Shown here: positions 9,719-18,795 of the stretch, piece by piece
How the letters are laid out: the number at the start of each line of letters is the position of its first letter
How positions within the stretch are numbered: position 1 is the stretch's first letter
From: Hymenobacter sp. DG01
GTDB taxonomy: Bacteria; Bacteroidota; Bacteroidia; Cytophagales; Hymenobacteraceae
Length of the DNA stretch: 64,000 nucleotides
Direction: 5' to 3'
NCBI RefSeq assembly: GCF_006352025.1
Contig: NZ_CP040936.1
Span: 1,364,001 to 1,428,000, forward strand
Notes under the pieces: generated by a model
Databases searched by the model: none
Told to the model about the DNA's origin: nothing
What the model saw: only the letters and a program-made list of their open reading frames with translations
Position numbers and translations under genes: made by a program

Positions 9719-10723
9719 ATGAAACATTTCTCTCTCACAATTATCAGATCAATATTCTTTTTAATCTGTGTATTTGTTTCCAAAGAATCTAACTCACAAA
9801 ATATTTCAAGCAAGAATCAGTTATCTGAAGTCAGTAGAACATACGGTTATTTACTAGGACAAGATTATTCATTAGACAGAATATCCAGAGAACATCCCAA
9901 CTTACAAATGCAAGCAATACAAGCAAAAGGCGAATTCAAAATAAAATTTGGCAATGCCAGAGAAAAAATAGAAAGCGCCTTAAAAAATATTTTGGCAGAA
10001 TCATACAATACATACGAGAACAACTTGAATCACCAACTGGACTCAGTATTAAGCAAGCAGTTACTAACTGAAGAAATTTCTAATAACTTCATCAAAGAGG
10101 TGATTGATAGATCGAAAGGAAACATACCTAGCCCAATTATAGAAACTCTATTAATTTATCAATATAACAGCAACATAGAAGAAGAATTTACAGATAAATA
10201 TACATTCAATTTTAACACTAAGGGACATATAAAATCAAAAGGGACTGATTGGAAGATGAAGATACCTAAGAGCTGGAAAGCATCAGAGGCTGAAAGGCCT
10301 AATATTATCCAGAAATTTACAAGTGAAAATGGCAATGGAAATTACACCTTGATGTTAATGATTAAAGACCTTCCACTACCCAAAGGATATAAGATATCAA
10401 ACAAAGAGCTACTGGAAACTTTCTCTCTCAGTAATGCAAAATCAATGATTCCAGAAGGGGGTGTTTTTATATCACACAAGAGAATGATAATTGATAATCA
10501 ACCAGGAATGGCAGTTGAGTCTAGTCACATAGAGAAGCGTCTTGACCTAGAAATAAAATTCAGGATGATTCAATATATGTTCATCTATAAAAATCAAATG
10601 TATATAGCACAAAGTATGATTACTCAAAAATCATCAAGCATGAATCTAGATCAACTAAGTGTAAGGTTTTATCCTTTACTCAGGTTGATGATGAACTCGA
10701 TTGTTTTAAATGCACAATACTAA
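9719..10723 (+). CDS. AT-rich secreted hypothetical protein, probably acquired
   Basis: 334 residues from the ATG at 9719; the frame continues upstream into icmF and its terminator, so earlier starts are unlikely. A signal peptide (about 1-26, ending SNSQ) precedes a Lys/Asn/Ile/Ser-rich soluble protein. Codons ending in A or T dominate, so the gene is far more AT-rich than every neighbour. It contains a helical N-terminal half and a beta-rich C-terminal half with KIPKSWKASEAERPNIIQKF and NYTLMLMIKDLPL. No family is recognised. The composition points to recent transfer from a low-GC Bacteroidota. Confidence 0.8.
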   Translation: MKHFSLTIIRSIFFLICVFVSKESNSQNISSKNQLSEVSRTYGYLLGQDYSLDRISREHPNLQMQAIQAKGEFKIKFGNAREKIESALKNILAESYNTYENNLNHQLDSVLSKQLLTEEISNNFIKEVIDRSKGNIPSPIIETLLIYQYNSNIEEEFTDKYTFNFNTKGHIKSKGTDWKMKIPKSWKASEAERPNIIQKFTSENGNGNYTLMLMIKDLPLPKGYKISNKELLETFSLSNAKSMIPEGGVFISHKRMIIDNQPGMAVESSHIEKRLDLEIKFRMIQYMFIYKNQMYIAQSMITQKSSSMNLDQLSVRFYPLLRLMMNSIVLNAQY

Positions 10724-10896
10724 TCTCTATCTGGCATCTAGCGCGAGTTTAGGCGCAGCCGTAACTTGTGACCAGCCATAAAGTGCAGGTTGTACCTCCA
10801 CTATCGCAACGCAGCAAACCCGGAACTGCGCCGCCTGGAGAAATTCGGACGGCGTGGTGCATTCGTATCAAATCGTAACAGCACCCCCAAATACAA

Positions 10897-10926
10897 AACC
10901 GGCCCACTCACACGAGCGGGCCGGTT
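10897..10926 (-). terminator. Intrinsic terminator of the minus-strand 10944-11787 unit
   Basis: AACCGGCCC (10897-10905) pairs with GGGCCGGTT (10918-10926). On the minus strand the stem is followed by TTTTG, at the end of the 10944 gene. The 173 bp between it and the AT-rich gene hold no gene I can support. Confidence 0.75.
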
Positions 10927-10943
10927 CTCATTTCACCCAACCC

Positions 10944-11258
10944 CTACACTGCTGCTCCTCCTCTCCCGCCCGTCGTTACCAGCTTGCGGGCCTGGGTGTA
11001 GCCGTCGTACAGGCTCCGGTCCAGCAGCTTGAAGGCTTTCATGTCGGCGTCCAACTGGCGCACCTCGTCCATCAGGGCATCCACCAGCTCTTCCAGCGCG
11101 GCCCCGGCCACCACCCGCTCATTGATGGTTTTGCGCGTGGCGGGCTGAGCCGTTTTGAAGGCGGCCAGCGCGTCGCGCAGGGGCTGCAGGGCTTTGGCCG
11201 TGAGGCCCTGCTTGGCCAGCTCGGGCACCACGTCGGGGCGGGCGGCACTGGCCAGCAC
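10944..11258 (-). CDS. Hypothetical helical protein, possibly 5'-truncated
   Basis: 104 residues from a GTG at 11258. No ATG exists upstream; the frame stays open through KLRPLAFAAVVEAVL and into the DUF892 gene, so the true start may be a non-ATG codon up to about 11308, or the gene has lost its 5' end. The sequence is alpha-helical (DVVPELAKQGLTAKALQPLR, ELVDALMDEVRQLDADMKAF) and ends with Arg/Gly. It lies directly after the DUF892 gene and before a shared terminator, so the two are probably cotranscribed. No named domain is recognised. Confidence 0.5.
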   Translation of the reverse strand: MLASAARPDVVPELAKQGLTAKALQPLRDALAAFKTAQPATRKTINERVVAGAALEELVDALMDEVRQLDADMKAFKLLDRSLYDGYTQARKLVTTGGRGGAAV

Positions 11259-11307
11259 CGCCTCTACTACCGCCGCGAAGGCTAGGGGCCGCAGCTTCCG
11301 CAGCTGC

Positions 11308-11787
11308 TTACTGCTCGGCGAGGATACGCTGGGCGATGTCGGTGTGCTTGTCGTCGGCTTGCTTGGCTTCCTGCACGCAGGCTTTCAGGTTTTGCTCGGT
11401 TTGGGTTAGGCCTGCGGAGGCGGCATACGAGGCTACCGTGCCGAAGGAAGCAATCCAGTAGTGCAGGGCCAGTTGGCCGCTGGCGATGATGCCCAGGTCG
11501 CGCGTGGTATCGGAGGTAGCTTTGGCCCGGATTTCCTTGCTCACCCGGTAGTGGGCCTCCAGAATTTCGTTGTTCTGGTTTTCGGCGCCGCCTACTTCGG
11601 CAATGGCGTCCTCAATACGTTGGGCCCACTTCTTGGAGGTTTCGTTGCCTTCCTGCAGGGCGGCTTTCAGCTCGGGGTGCTTAGCATCGTTGAGGATTTC
11701 GTCGGTGGCCTGGGCTGCTACCTGGCTGCCGGCCCGCTGGGCCGATAGGCCGTCTTTGATGAGTTGTTTTAGGTCGTCGGTTTTCAT
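11308..11787 (-). CDS. YciE/YciF family ferritin-like stress protein (DUF892)
   Basis: 159 residues, typical of DUF892. The protein is an alpha-helical ferritin-like bundle: LKQLIKDGLSAQRAGSQVAA, HPELKAALQEGNETSKKWAQ, YWIASFGTVASYA, then KHTDIAQRILAEQ. The metal-site residues are less obvious than in E. coli YciF, because the first helix carries few Glu/His. Family members are induced by osmotic or stationary stress and are common in Hymenobacter. No signal peptide, so cytoplasmic. It appears to be the first gene of a two-gene minus-strand unit. Confidence 0.85.
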   Translation of the reverse strand: MKTDDLKQLIKDGLSAQRAGSQVAAQATDEILNDAKHPELKAALQEGNETSKKWAQRIEDAIAEVGGAENQNNEILEAHYRVSKEIRAKATSDTTRDLGIIASGQLALHYWIASFGTVASYAASAGLTQTEQNLKACVQEAKQADDKHTDIAQRILAEQ

Positions 11788-12492
11788 AGCTCAGAAAGTT
11801 GATAGATCAAGAGCAAGTATCACATGCTCAGCCATTTCAACGGCCCATATTTCACTTGGTTGGCCTCTGCTGCTATCAGTAAACACCGCGCATTTGTTTG
11901 GGCTTACATTCTTATTATCAATATTTTACACCTGCAAAGTATCTGTTTGGCTCTTGTTACCAGGAAGGATGCGTAGCGCTTCGTATCCGCTAAATCCAAT
12001 TGGTGTTGCTACCTGGCTTCTAGCAGAATACTTCAATTTTATAACTCAAGGTATTTGCCTGGTAATCAATAGTGTATTACCTACTCCGTAGCGTGAATAT
12101 TATAAATAAGAACCATAGGCCTTCACGCATAAATCGTTCTTTAATAATACTTTATTATCACTCATTGAGGAGCCAGAAAAGACGTGTTAAGTATCGGTTA
12201 CCTTATCACTACACTCTATCAAACCGAATTGAGTAAGCTGAAAATGACAATATCCTGTAGGTAACTCCTCGTGAGTAGAGGGCCTACCCCTTATAAGTCA
12301 ACAAAGTATGTTTTGCTTGGTCTTGTGACAGAGCTCTGGGTAAAGTAGTAACTACAGAAAGGCCAGTAAAGCCACTCTACTTATTGGTAGCAGATAACCC
12401 ACGCTTGAAGGTTTGGGCAACACATCTAGGAACTCGGCAACTGCGTAAAGAACCCCGAATGCCCGTGGCCTTACCTGTTTGCAATTTGAAGA
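11788..12492. other. 705-bp gap, AT-richer, no supported gene
   Basis: This stretch lies between the divergent DUF892 and PBP2 genes and is visibly less GC-rich than its surroundings. A 50-codon frame at 11824-11976 (+) with a hydrophobic middle exists but has no recognisable feature. I see no tRNA, transposase remnant or clear terminator. It must hold the promoters of both flanking genes. Confidence 0.5.
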
Positions 12493-14295
12493 ATGAGTTT
12501 ACTAACCGTGTTTTTGGTGCTGGTCACCTGTTCCTCATTTCAACAGCCGCAAACTAACATCCCGCCACCGGCTCCCGATACGAGCATGGTTTACACCAAA
12601 CGGCGCATCGTGCTGCCCGAGGTGCCCCAGCGCGGCCGCATCCTGGACCGCCACGATTCGGTACTGGTAGCCACCCGTCCGCAATACCTCCTGAAACTCC
12701 CGCGCCGACCGCCGCTTGATACGCTGGCCCTAGGCCAGTTGCTGGGCTGGGGCCCTACCACCATCCGGAGACGAATTGCCGATGCCCTGCCGTACGAGGA
12801 AGCTCCTGCGGGCTACCCAGTACAGTTGCGCCTCACGGCGGCCGAAGCGGCGCGGGTACGCCGCAAAAGCCGTGACTGGCCTACCCTCACCTTAACCGAA
12901 GGCCGCCAGCGCACCTACACCACCAGCGTGGGCGCCCATGCGCTAGGCTACATGGCAGCCGAGGCCGAGGCCTTCTATAACCAAGCTCAGCGCTACCGCC
13001 GGGGCCGTTTCTACCAACTGCGCAACAGTGGTATAGAGGGGTACTATAATGGCATTCTTAACGGGCGCCGGGGCACGCTACACCCCTTGGTGGATGAGCA
13101 AGGCCAGACGCAGGGCAGCTGGGCACCCGATACCACCTTTCAGCAAGGCCAGGATCTGCACCTGACCCTTGATATAAAGCTCCAAGCTTACGCCGAACAA
13201 CTTCTGGGCCGCCGTAAAGGGTACCTGGTGGCCCTCGACCCGCGTACCGGTGAGATACTGGCCTACGTGTCGGCGCCCATCTACAAGCCCGCTACCATTA
13301 CCGCCCCCGATCTGGCTGCGGTGCGCGCCAAGCTGCTGCAACAGGAAGGCATGCCGCTGATTAACCGTCCGGCCATGCGCGCCAATCCGCCCGGCTCCGT
13401 GTTCAAGCTGGTGAATGCCGCCGTGGCGTTGCAACTAGGTTCTATTACCCCTGCTACCGGTTTCCGCTGCGACCAGAAACTCGTCAGCTGTGTGCATCGC
13501 CACCCGGCGCCCAGCAACCTAACCGCCGGGTTGAAGTACAGCTGCAACCCCTACTTCTACCAGGTGATGGGGAAACTCATCAACTACGTGCCCGATAGTC
13601 TGGTGCAGGACACCGTAGCTGCCCGCCACGCCAACCTGGCCCAGTGGCGGCGCTACGTCCGCTCATTTGGCCTCGACTCCGTGCTGGGGGTAGATATGCC
13701 GCGCGAGGCACCGGGCTTTCTGCCTACCCCCGAGTATTACGACAAGGCCCGGGGCACCACCCGGTGGCGGTACCGCTCCATCTACTCCCTCAGTATTGGG
13801 CAGGGTGAAATCAATATGACGGGCTTGCAGATGGCCAATATGGCCGCCATTGTTGCTAACCGCGGCTGGTACTACCCCCCTCATTTGGTACGAAGCATCG
13901 GGGAAGGTGGGCCACTGCCGCGCTTTACCCAGAAGCGCCACACCCTCATCGACAGCGCCCACTTTGCGGCCCTGGTGCCGGGCATGGTAGCTGTGATGCA
14001 GAAGGGAGGCACGGCCGATGCCTCCAGTCTTGCTGATGTAGGCATTACGGTGGCGGGCAAAACCGGCACCGTGGAAAACGACGAAGGCGACGACCATGCC
14101 GCCTTCGTCGGCTTTGCCCCGGCCGATAATCCCAAAATAGCCGTAGCCGTGTATATTGAGAATGGGGGCTTTGGCGCTGATGCCGCTGCACCCTGCGCCG
14201 CGTTGGTCATGGAGAAGTACCTGCGCGGCTACATCGCGCCCAAGCGCAAACGCTGGGAGGCCCGCATTCAGAGCCGGGCCCGGCATGGCTACTAG
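12493..14295 (+). CDS. Class B penicillin-binding protein 2 with lipoprotein-type signal (copy 1)
   Basis: 600 residues. The N-terminus is a very short hydrophobic segment ending in a lipobox-like LVTC (Cys13), not the usual long membrane anchor. RGRILDRHDSVLV (about 49-61) marks the start of the PBP dimerization domain. The transpeptidase domain has SVFK (Ser302, Lys305), SCN (Ser350) and KTGT (Lys523). It should cross-link peptidoglycan outside the inner membrane. It is closely related to the gene at 18796 throughout. A true lipid anchor is inferred from the Cys; it could also be a short transmembrane anchor. No mreC/mreD/rodA neighbours are present, so it is probably not the housekeeping PBP2 of the rod complex. 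Confidence 0.9.
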   Translation: MSLLTVFLVLVTCSSFQQPQTNIPPPAPDTSMVYTKRRIVLPEVPQRGRILDRHDSVLVATRPQYLLKLPRRPPLDTLALGQLLGWGPTTIRRRIADALPYEEAPAGYPVQLRLTAAEAARVRRKSRDWPTLTLTEGRQRTYTTSVGAHALGYMAAEAEAFYNQAQRYRRGRFYQLRNSGIEGYYNGILNGRRGTLHPLVDEQGQTQGSWAPDTTFQQGQDLHLTLDIKLQAYAEQLLGRRKGYLVALDPRTGEILAYVSAPIYKPATITAPDLAAVRAKLLQQEGMPLINRPAMRANPPGSVFKLVNAAVALQLGSITPATGFRCDQKLVSCVHRHPAPSNLTAGLKYSCNPYFYQVMGKLINYVPDSLVQDTVAARHANLAQWRRYVRSFGLDSVLGVDMPREAPGFLPTPEYYDKARGTTRWRYRSIYSLSIGQGEINMTGLQMANMAAIVANRGWYYPPHLVRSIGEGGPLPRFTQKRHTLIDSAHFAALVPGMVAVMQKGGTADASSLADVGITVAGKTGTVENDEGDDHAAFVGFAPADNPKIAVAVYIENGGFGADAAAPCAALVMEKYLRGYIAPKRKRWEARIQSRARHGY

Positions 14296-14487
14296 CTGGT
14301 ACTGGGATATACTCGTTGGTTGCTTACTGCCGTGTTGCCTAACCGCAGCTGAAGCCGAGCAGGTTTAAGCTACCTTCATTCGAGCCGTTGGACAGGCTGG
14401 CGAGACACTATGGGTAACTAGATATAGCCTTTAAAGCGACTCCCGAAGCAAAACCAAGCGCTGGTCCAAGTAAATGACCTACTGTAT

Positions 14488-14943
14488 ATGCTGATTGATA
14501 CTCTCCGCCACCTGTTCCAACGTGACCTGAACCGGGTGAAGCAGGAACTCACCTTGTACAACGACGAGCACATAATTTGGCACGTTGAAAAAGGTATAGC
14601 TAATTCGGCCGGCAACCTATGCCTGCATTTGATTGGGAACCTGAATACGTATATCGGGGCTGAACTTGGTGGTATAGCGTATATCCGGCACCGCGAATTA
14701 GAATTCTCGCTAAAAAATATTCCTCGGCTGGAGCTTCTGGAAATGCTACAGGACACCAGCCGCAGAGTAGATGTATCACTAAAGCAAGTAAACCCCGACA
14801 TGTTGGCGCGGGAATACCCCCTCCTGGTTTTTGACCAGAAGACATCGACCGAATATTTCCTGGTGCATCTGGCCACTCATCTGGCCTATCACTTGGGCCA
14901 GATTAATTACCACCGGCGCTTACTCGACTCCGGGCAGCAGTAG
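14488..14943 (+). CDS. DinB/DUF1572-like protein
   Basis: 151 residues. The pattern fits the DinB/YfiT four-helix bundle: FQRDLNRVKQELTLYNDEHI, NLCLHLIGNLNTYIG (first His), and the C-terminal THLAYHLGQINYHRRLL with His residues that typically bind a divalent metal. Members act as metal-dependent thiol transferases or hydrolases, often in bacillithiol or detoxification chemistry; the substrate is unknown. Cytoplasmic, with no signal peptide. It sits on its own between the PBP2 copy and the permease. Confidence 0.82.
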   Translation: MLIDTLRHLFQRDLNRVKQELTLYNDEHIIWHVEKGIANSAGNLCLHLIGNLNTYIGAELGGIAYIRHRELEFSLKNIPRLELLEMLQDTSRRVDVSLKQVNPDMLAREYPLLVFDQKTSTEYFLVHLATHLAYHLGQINYHRRLLDSGQQ

Positions 14944-15052
14944 CCAGTTTAGCTACGCGCATAGGTAGGAGTTGAGACTTGGGGCCTGCTTCGCTATCCA
15001 TATGACAAACCAGCATTGCGCCGCTCAGTAGCAAACCCATTTACCTTGAACC

Positions 15053-16459
15053 ATGAAAGATCCAGAAAAGCTACCCGGTGCCGCTCCCGTAACGCTGGTT
15101 CGGGCCTTTGGGGTAGTGAGCGGGACGCTGCTGGTGGCAGGCATCGTGATTGGGTCCGGGGTGTTCAAGAAGATTGTGCCGCTGGCGCAGAGTGGCCTGA
15201 GCGCCGAGTGGATTCTGGCCGCCTGGGTGGTGGCGGGCCTGGTGACCATCTGCGGAGCCCTGAACCTATCGGGCATGGCCTCACTCACCGAAGAATCGGG
15301 GGGCGTGTATGAGTACCTGCGGCTGTCGTTTGGCAATTTTGCTTCGTTTCTGTTTGGATGGACGGATTTTGCCATCATTGGGTCGGCGTCGGTAGCGGCG
15401 CTGGCCTTCATCTTCGCTCAATCGGTGAATGCCCTGCTACCCCTGCCCAACCCGGCCGAGGCTTGGGCGCACCTCTCCATTGGCGGGCTGATTTACCCAT
15501 TTGCTGACTCGGGCATCAAGCTGCTGGCTATTGGCACCACGGCGGCGCTTACCTGGGTAAACTACCGCGGCGTGAGTGACAGCGGAAGGCTGAGCAACGT
15601 ATTTACAGCAGCCAAAATCACGGGGATTCTGCTGCTCATTCTAGCGGGCCTGTTTCTGGCTTCACCGGATTCGGGCAGCACCGCAGCAGCGGTAGGGCCT
15701 GTGCGGGAAGTGTCGCTGGGCAGTGCTTTTTTTGGCGCCTTGCTCAGCGTATTCTGGGCTTACGACGGCTGGGTGGACCTTTCCTTCGTCACGGGCGAAA
15801 TCAAGAACCCGCGACGCAATGTGCCCCGCGCCATCGTGGGTGGGGTGAGCATAGCCATTGTGCTGTACGTGCTGATTAACTACGTGTACCTGCGCACCCT
15901 ACCCCTAGGCCAGCTGGCAGCCGTTGGCCCGAATGAAATCGGGGCAGCCGTAGTAGCGGAGGGCTTGCTAAGCCAGTGGGGCAAAACGGGCGTCACGGTC
16001 CTGATTCTGGTGAGCGTATTCGGCACGCTCAACTCGGTGCTGCTCTCGCACACCCGCGTGCATTTCCGCATGGCCCAGGAGGGGTATTTCTTCCAGTCGG
16101 CCGCGACGGTACACCCGCGCTTCCGCACTCCTTCCCGTGCCCTGGCCTACACCTTTACGTGGAGCAGCCTGCTGATTGTCTCGGGCACTTTCGAGCGCCT
16201 GACCGATCTGGTTATTTTCGCCACTTTCCTGTTTTATGGTTTGCTGGCCGTAGCCGTTGTGAAGATGAAGCACCAGGGGCGTATTCCCGGTCCGGTGCCG
16301 GGCTACCCTTTTGTGCAAAGCGTGCTCATCCTGTTTGCTCTCACTTTCACGGGCCACACGCTCATTACCCAACCTACTCAGTCGCTGCTAGGCCTAGGCC
16401 TCATTCTGACAGGGCTACCGTTTTTCGTGTTCTTCCGGCGGCAGCAAGCCCGTGATTAG
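15053..16459 (+). CDS. APC superfamily amino acid permease
   Basis: 468 residues with about 12 hydrophobic segments. The first helix carries the APC signature GTLLVAGIVIGSGVFKK; later come FLFGWTDFAIIGSASVAAL and GALLSVFWAYDGWVDLSFVTGEIKNP, which match LAT/SLC7-like bacterial permeases. It should import or exchange amino acids across the inner membrane; specificity is not readable. TACCTTGA just before the ATG resembles a -7 element but is too close to the start to be sure. A shared hairpin terminator at 16468 separates it from the convergent hydrolase gene. Confidence 0.92.
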   Translation: MKDPEKLPGAAPVTLVRAFGVVSGTLLVAGIVIGSGVFKKIVPLAQSGLSAEWILAAWVVAGLVTICGALNLSGMASLTEESGGVYEYLRLSFGNFASFLFGWTDFAIIGSASVAALAFIFAQSVNALLPLPNPAEAWAHLSIGGLIYPFADSGIKLLAIGTTAALTWVNYRGVSDSGRLSNVFTAAKITGILLLILAGLFLASPDSGSTAAAVGPVREVSLGSAFFGALLSVFWAYDGWVDLSFVTGEIKNPRRNVPRAIVGGVSIAIVLYVLINYVYLRTLPLGQLAAVGPNEIGAAVVAEGLLSQWGKTGVTVLILVSVFGTLNSVLLSHTRVHFRMAQEGYFFQSAATVHPRFRTPSRALAYTFTWSSLLIVSGTFERLTDLVIFATFLFYGLLAVAVVKMKHQGRIPGPVPGYPFVQSVLILFALTFTGHTLITQPTQSLLGLGLILTGLPFFVFFRRQQARD

Positions 16460-16467
16460 CTGGTCGT

Positions 16468-16514
16468 GGCCTACGAGGACGCAAGCTGTTGTTAACCCCG
16501 CGTCCCCGTAGGCC
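16468..16514. terminator. Bidirectional hairpin between convergent genes
   Basis: GGCCTACG+GGACGC (16468-16475, 16477-16482) pairs with GCGTCC+CGTAGGCC (16500-16505, 16507-16514), with one A/C mismatch. The loop contains AAGCTGTTGTTAA, also found in a hairpin loop at 38150-38162. Confidence 0.6.
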
Positions 16515-16521
16515 ACTCATG

Positions 16522-17490
16522 CTACCGCTGGGCAGGCTTAGCCTGCAGGAAGGGCAATACCACATCGAGCACCCGGGCAGGCTTCTCCTCAAACATGTAG
16601 TGGCCACTGTCGGGCAGCCCGATTACTTCTACGTTCTCGGCTACGTGGGGCAGGCCCATGCTCATGTGGTTGTAGGCCACGTAGCTCGCAATGCCCAGCA
16701 CGGGCATGGTCAGGCGGGGGTACGAGTTGGCATCGGCAATATCCTGGTTAAAGGCCTGGTACCAGCCAGTGGCAGCCCGGATGCTGTCGGGGTGGTTGTA
16801 GGCGGCGGCATACACCTCCCGGTCAAATTCCGACATGTGGCTATCGTCAATCATTACGTACCCAAAGAGCCAGTCGAGCAGATAGCGGAAGCGGCCGGCC
16901 AGCAACTGCTCGGGCAGCTCCTTGATCTGGTTGAACGCCATCCACCACATATAGGGGTTGTCGCCGTTCATCTTGGCCTCGAAGGTGCCGGGAGCGGGTA
17001 GCATCGTCATGTAGCGCATGCCTTCGGTGGGGTGGCTGCCGTCCAGCAAAATCACCTTGTCCGTGGCCTCAGGGTAGTTAAAGGCAAAGCTCAGGGCCAC
17101 CATCCCACCGATGTCGTGCCCCATCAACGCCACTTTCGAGAGGCCTAGCTGCTGGGTCAGGGCATACACGTCCTGGCCCATGGTCTTTTTGTCATAGCCC
17201 GTGGCGGGCTTGTCGGAGGTGCCCATGCCGCGAATATCCAGCATGATGACGCGGTAGTGCTCGGCCAGCTGGGCCGCCACCGGATGAAACGACCACCAGG
17301 TTTGCGGCCAGCCCGGCAGGCAAATCAGCGGCTCGCCGCTACCCCCTTCCACATAGTGGACTTGGATGCCATTGACGGTGACGTAATGATTGGTGAAGCC
17401 AGGCAGCTTTTTCACCAGCTCGGCATCGGAGTAGCTATCTGGGGCTACTGTGGGGGCGGCGGGGCTGGCTGTTGGGTGGGGCGTTTTCAT
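16522..17490 (-). CDS. Alpha/beta hydrolase, epoxide-hydrolase-like
   Basis: 322 residues from the ATG at 17490; a longer frame to 17568 has no support. The N-terminus may be a weak signal or disordered segment rich in Pro/Ala. The hydrolase fold shows the oxyanion motif LPGWPQTWWSF, the nucleophile elbow GHDIGG with Asp126 (typical of epoxide hydrolases and haloalkane dehalogenases rather than Ser esterases), and the catalytic His297 in SGHYMFEE. A cap domain lies between about 170 and 250. It probably opens epoxides or hydrolyses haloalkanes by an Asp nucleophile. The AraC gene upstream on the same strand may control it. Confidence 0.88.
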   Translation of the reverse strand: MKTPHPTASPAAPTVAPDSYSDAELVKKLPGFTNHYVTVNGIQVHYVEGGSGEPLICLPGWPQTWWSFHPVAAQLAEHYRVIMLDIRGMGTSDKPATGYDKKTMGQDVYALTQQLGLSKVALMGHDIGGMVALSFAFNYPEATDKVILLDGSHPTEGMRYMTMLPAPGTFEAKMNGDNPYMWWMAFNQIKELPEQLLAGRFRYLLDWLFGYVMIDDSHMSEFDREVYAAAYNHPDSIRAATGWYQAFNQDIADANSYPRLTMPVLGIASYVAYNHMSMGLPHVAENVEVIGLPDSGHYMFEEKPARVLDVVLPFLQAKPAQR

Positions 17491-17609
17491 AAAGAAAGAA
17501 GTGAAGGTTGGGGCAGATGGTAACTGCCGGTTTGCATGTTGCAAAGCTCCTCCCATTACCTCCGGCACTCTGCCCGATTCCTGCTTACTTCTTACACATT
17601 CTTGCTGTT

Positions 17610-17637
17610 GTTATCCTGAGCGGAGCGAGGAATCCGG
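17610..17637. repeat. REP-like half-element
   Basis: GTTATCCTGAGCGGAGCGAGG followed by AATCCGG is a one-armed relative of the palindromic elements at 54079 and 50431. It lies in the gap between the hydrolase and AraC genes. Confidence 0.6.
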
Positions 17638-17707
17638 GTTGCCCCGTAGTAGCTACTCTGGCCTCTCCACTTAAGCAACTCTTACCAAAGCTCCTTCCAG
17701 ACTTGGC

Positions 17708-18574
17708 CTAGCCGCGCTGAAACTCACGTGGCCCCTGGCCTACGGCTCGTTTGAAGGCCGACGAAAAGTGAGCCGGCGATGCAAAGCCGAGCGCGTCGCT
17801 GATGGCAGCAATGGGTAGGTCGCCGGTACGTAGCAGGTGACGGGCCCGCTTGATCTTCCAGTCAAGCACATATTGGTAGGGCGAACTGCCCGTAGTCAGC
17901 TTGAAGCGACGCGCGAAGTGAAAGACGCTCAGATTGGCGAGGCTGGCCAGCGCGGCCAGCGTGACGGTCTGCTCCGCGTAGGCCTTCAGATACGCGTCGA
18001 TGCGGGCCAGCACCGCCGCCGATAAGCGGGCCCCGGTGCCCGCAATGCGCCGCTCATAAGAGGCATGGTACTCGATGAGATGGTAGCCCAGCGTGTTCAC
18101 AAGCGACTCCACGTACAGCTGCCCCAACGGGTGCTCCTTCCCGGCTGCAGTCAGCAGTTGCCGCCCTAGGTGGGCCAGCAGTGCATCCTCAAACCGAAAC
18201 CGCTCATGCAACCTGAAATGCGCCAGATCCAGACTTTGGCGGGCGCGGCTTTCCAGCCAGTCAGGGTCTATGTGCACATGAATAACGTCAGCGGGCCCAT
18301 CCCAGGCAGATGGTCCGTACTCACCGGCCGGGTACAGGCCTGTATCGCCGCACCGAAACAGGCCTTCCTGTACCCCGTTTCCCTGCGGGCGATGCGAGTG
18401 TACGGCCTGTGCCGCCTGATGAATAAGTAGCAGGTGCTGCCCGTGAAAATGCGCTGGCACTCCTCCAGCAGCCAATTCGTAACGCTCCACCCGCACCCCC
18501 GGCCAGGCCTGTGCCGCGCTGGTTTGCACGGCTGGGACAGCATACAGCTCGGAGGTATAGGTGGAGTAGTTCAT
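17708..18574 (-). CDS. AraC family transcriptional regulator
   Basis: 288 residues. The N-terminal 170 residues are a cupin-like sensor region with several His. The C-terminus (about 190-288) has the two AraC helix-turn-helix motifs: TLAALASLANLSVFHFARRF and the conserved ISDALGFASPAHFSSAFKRA followed by GQGPREFQRG. It binds DNA and probably activates nearby genes in response to a small ligand. The likeliest target is the hydrolase gene 217 bp downstream on the same strand, or its own promoter. Confidence 0.92.
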   Translation of the reverse strand: MNYSTYTSELYAVPAVQTSAAQAWPGVRVERYELAAGGVPAHFHGQHLLLIHQAAQAVHSHRPQGNGVQEGLFRCGDTGLYPAGEYGPSAWDGPADVIHVHIDPDWLESRARQSLDLAHFRLHERFRFEDALLAHLGRQLLTAAGKEHPLGQLYVESLVNTLGYHLIEYHASYERRIAGTGARLSAAVLARIDAYLKAYAEQTVTLAALASLANLSVFHFARRFKLTTGSSPYQYVLDWKIKRARHLLRTGDLPIAAISDALGFASPAHFSSAFKRAVGQGPREFQRG

Positions 18575-18795
18575 TGATGTAACCTAGGTAGCAGATAACT
18601 GTTGAGGCAGCTATATGTTCGCTTTGCCAAGGTCCGACTCTTTGTTCAGTTCTCATACCGGGGGCCCGGGTAGGCTATCAGGATAAACAGGCCTCCTTCC
18701 GCAACGAAGCCCCCCGGGCCGGCTTCAACTGGCAACCAGTACCGTTGACCGAGAACCTCCGGACCTACTTCGGGCAATTGCATAGCTTTGCCCGC

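Noticed and set aside
11824..11976. 50-codon hydrophobic frame
   Set aside because: No promoter, homologue or terminator could be linked to it, so it was not listed as a gene.
11570..12091. Long plus-strand frame opposite DUF892 extending into the gap
   Set aside because: The first half is antisense to the DUF892 gene and the rest shows no domain, signal or codon bias typical of this genome.
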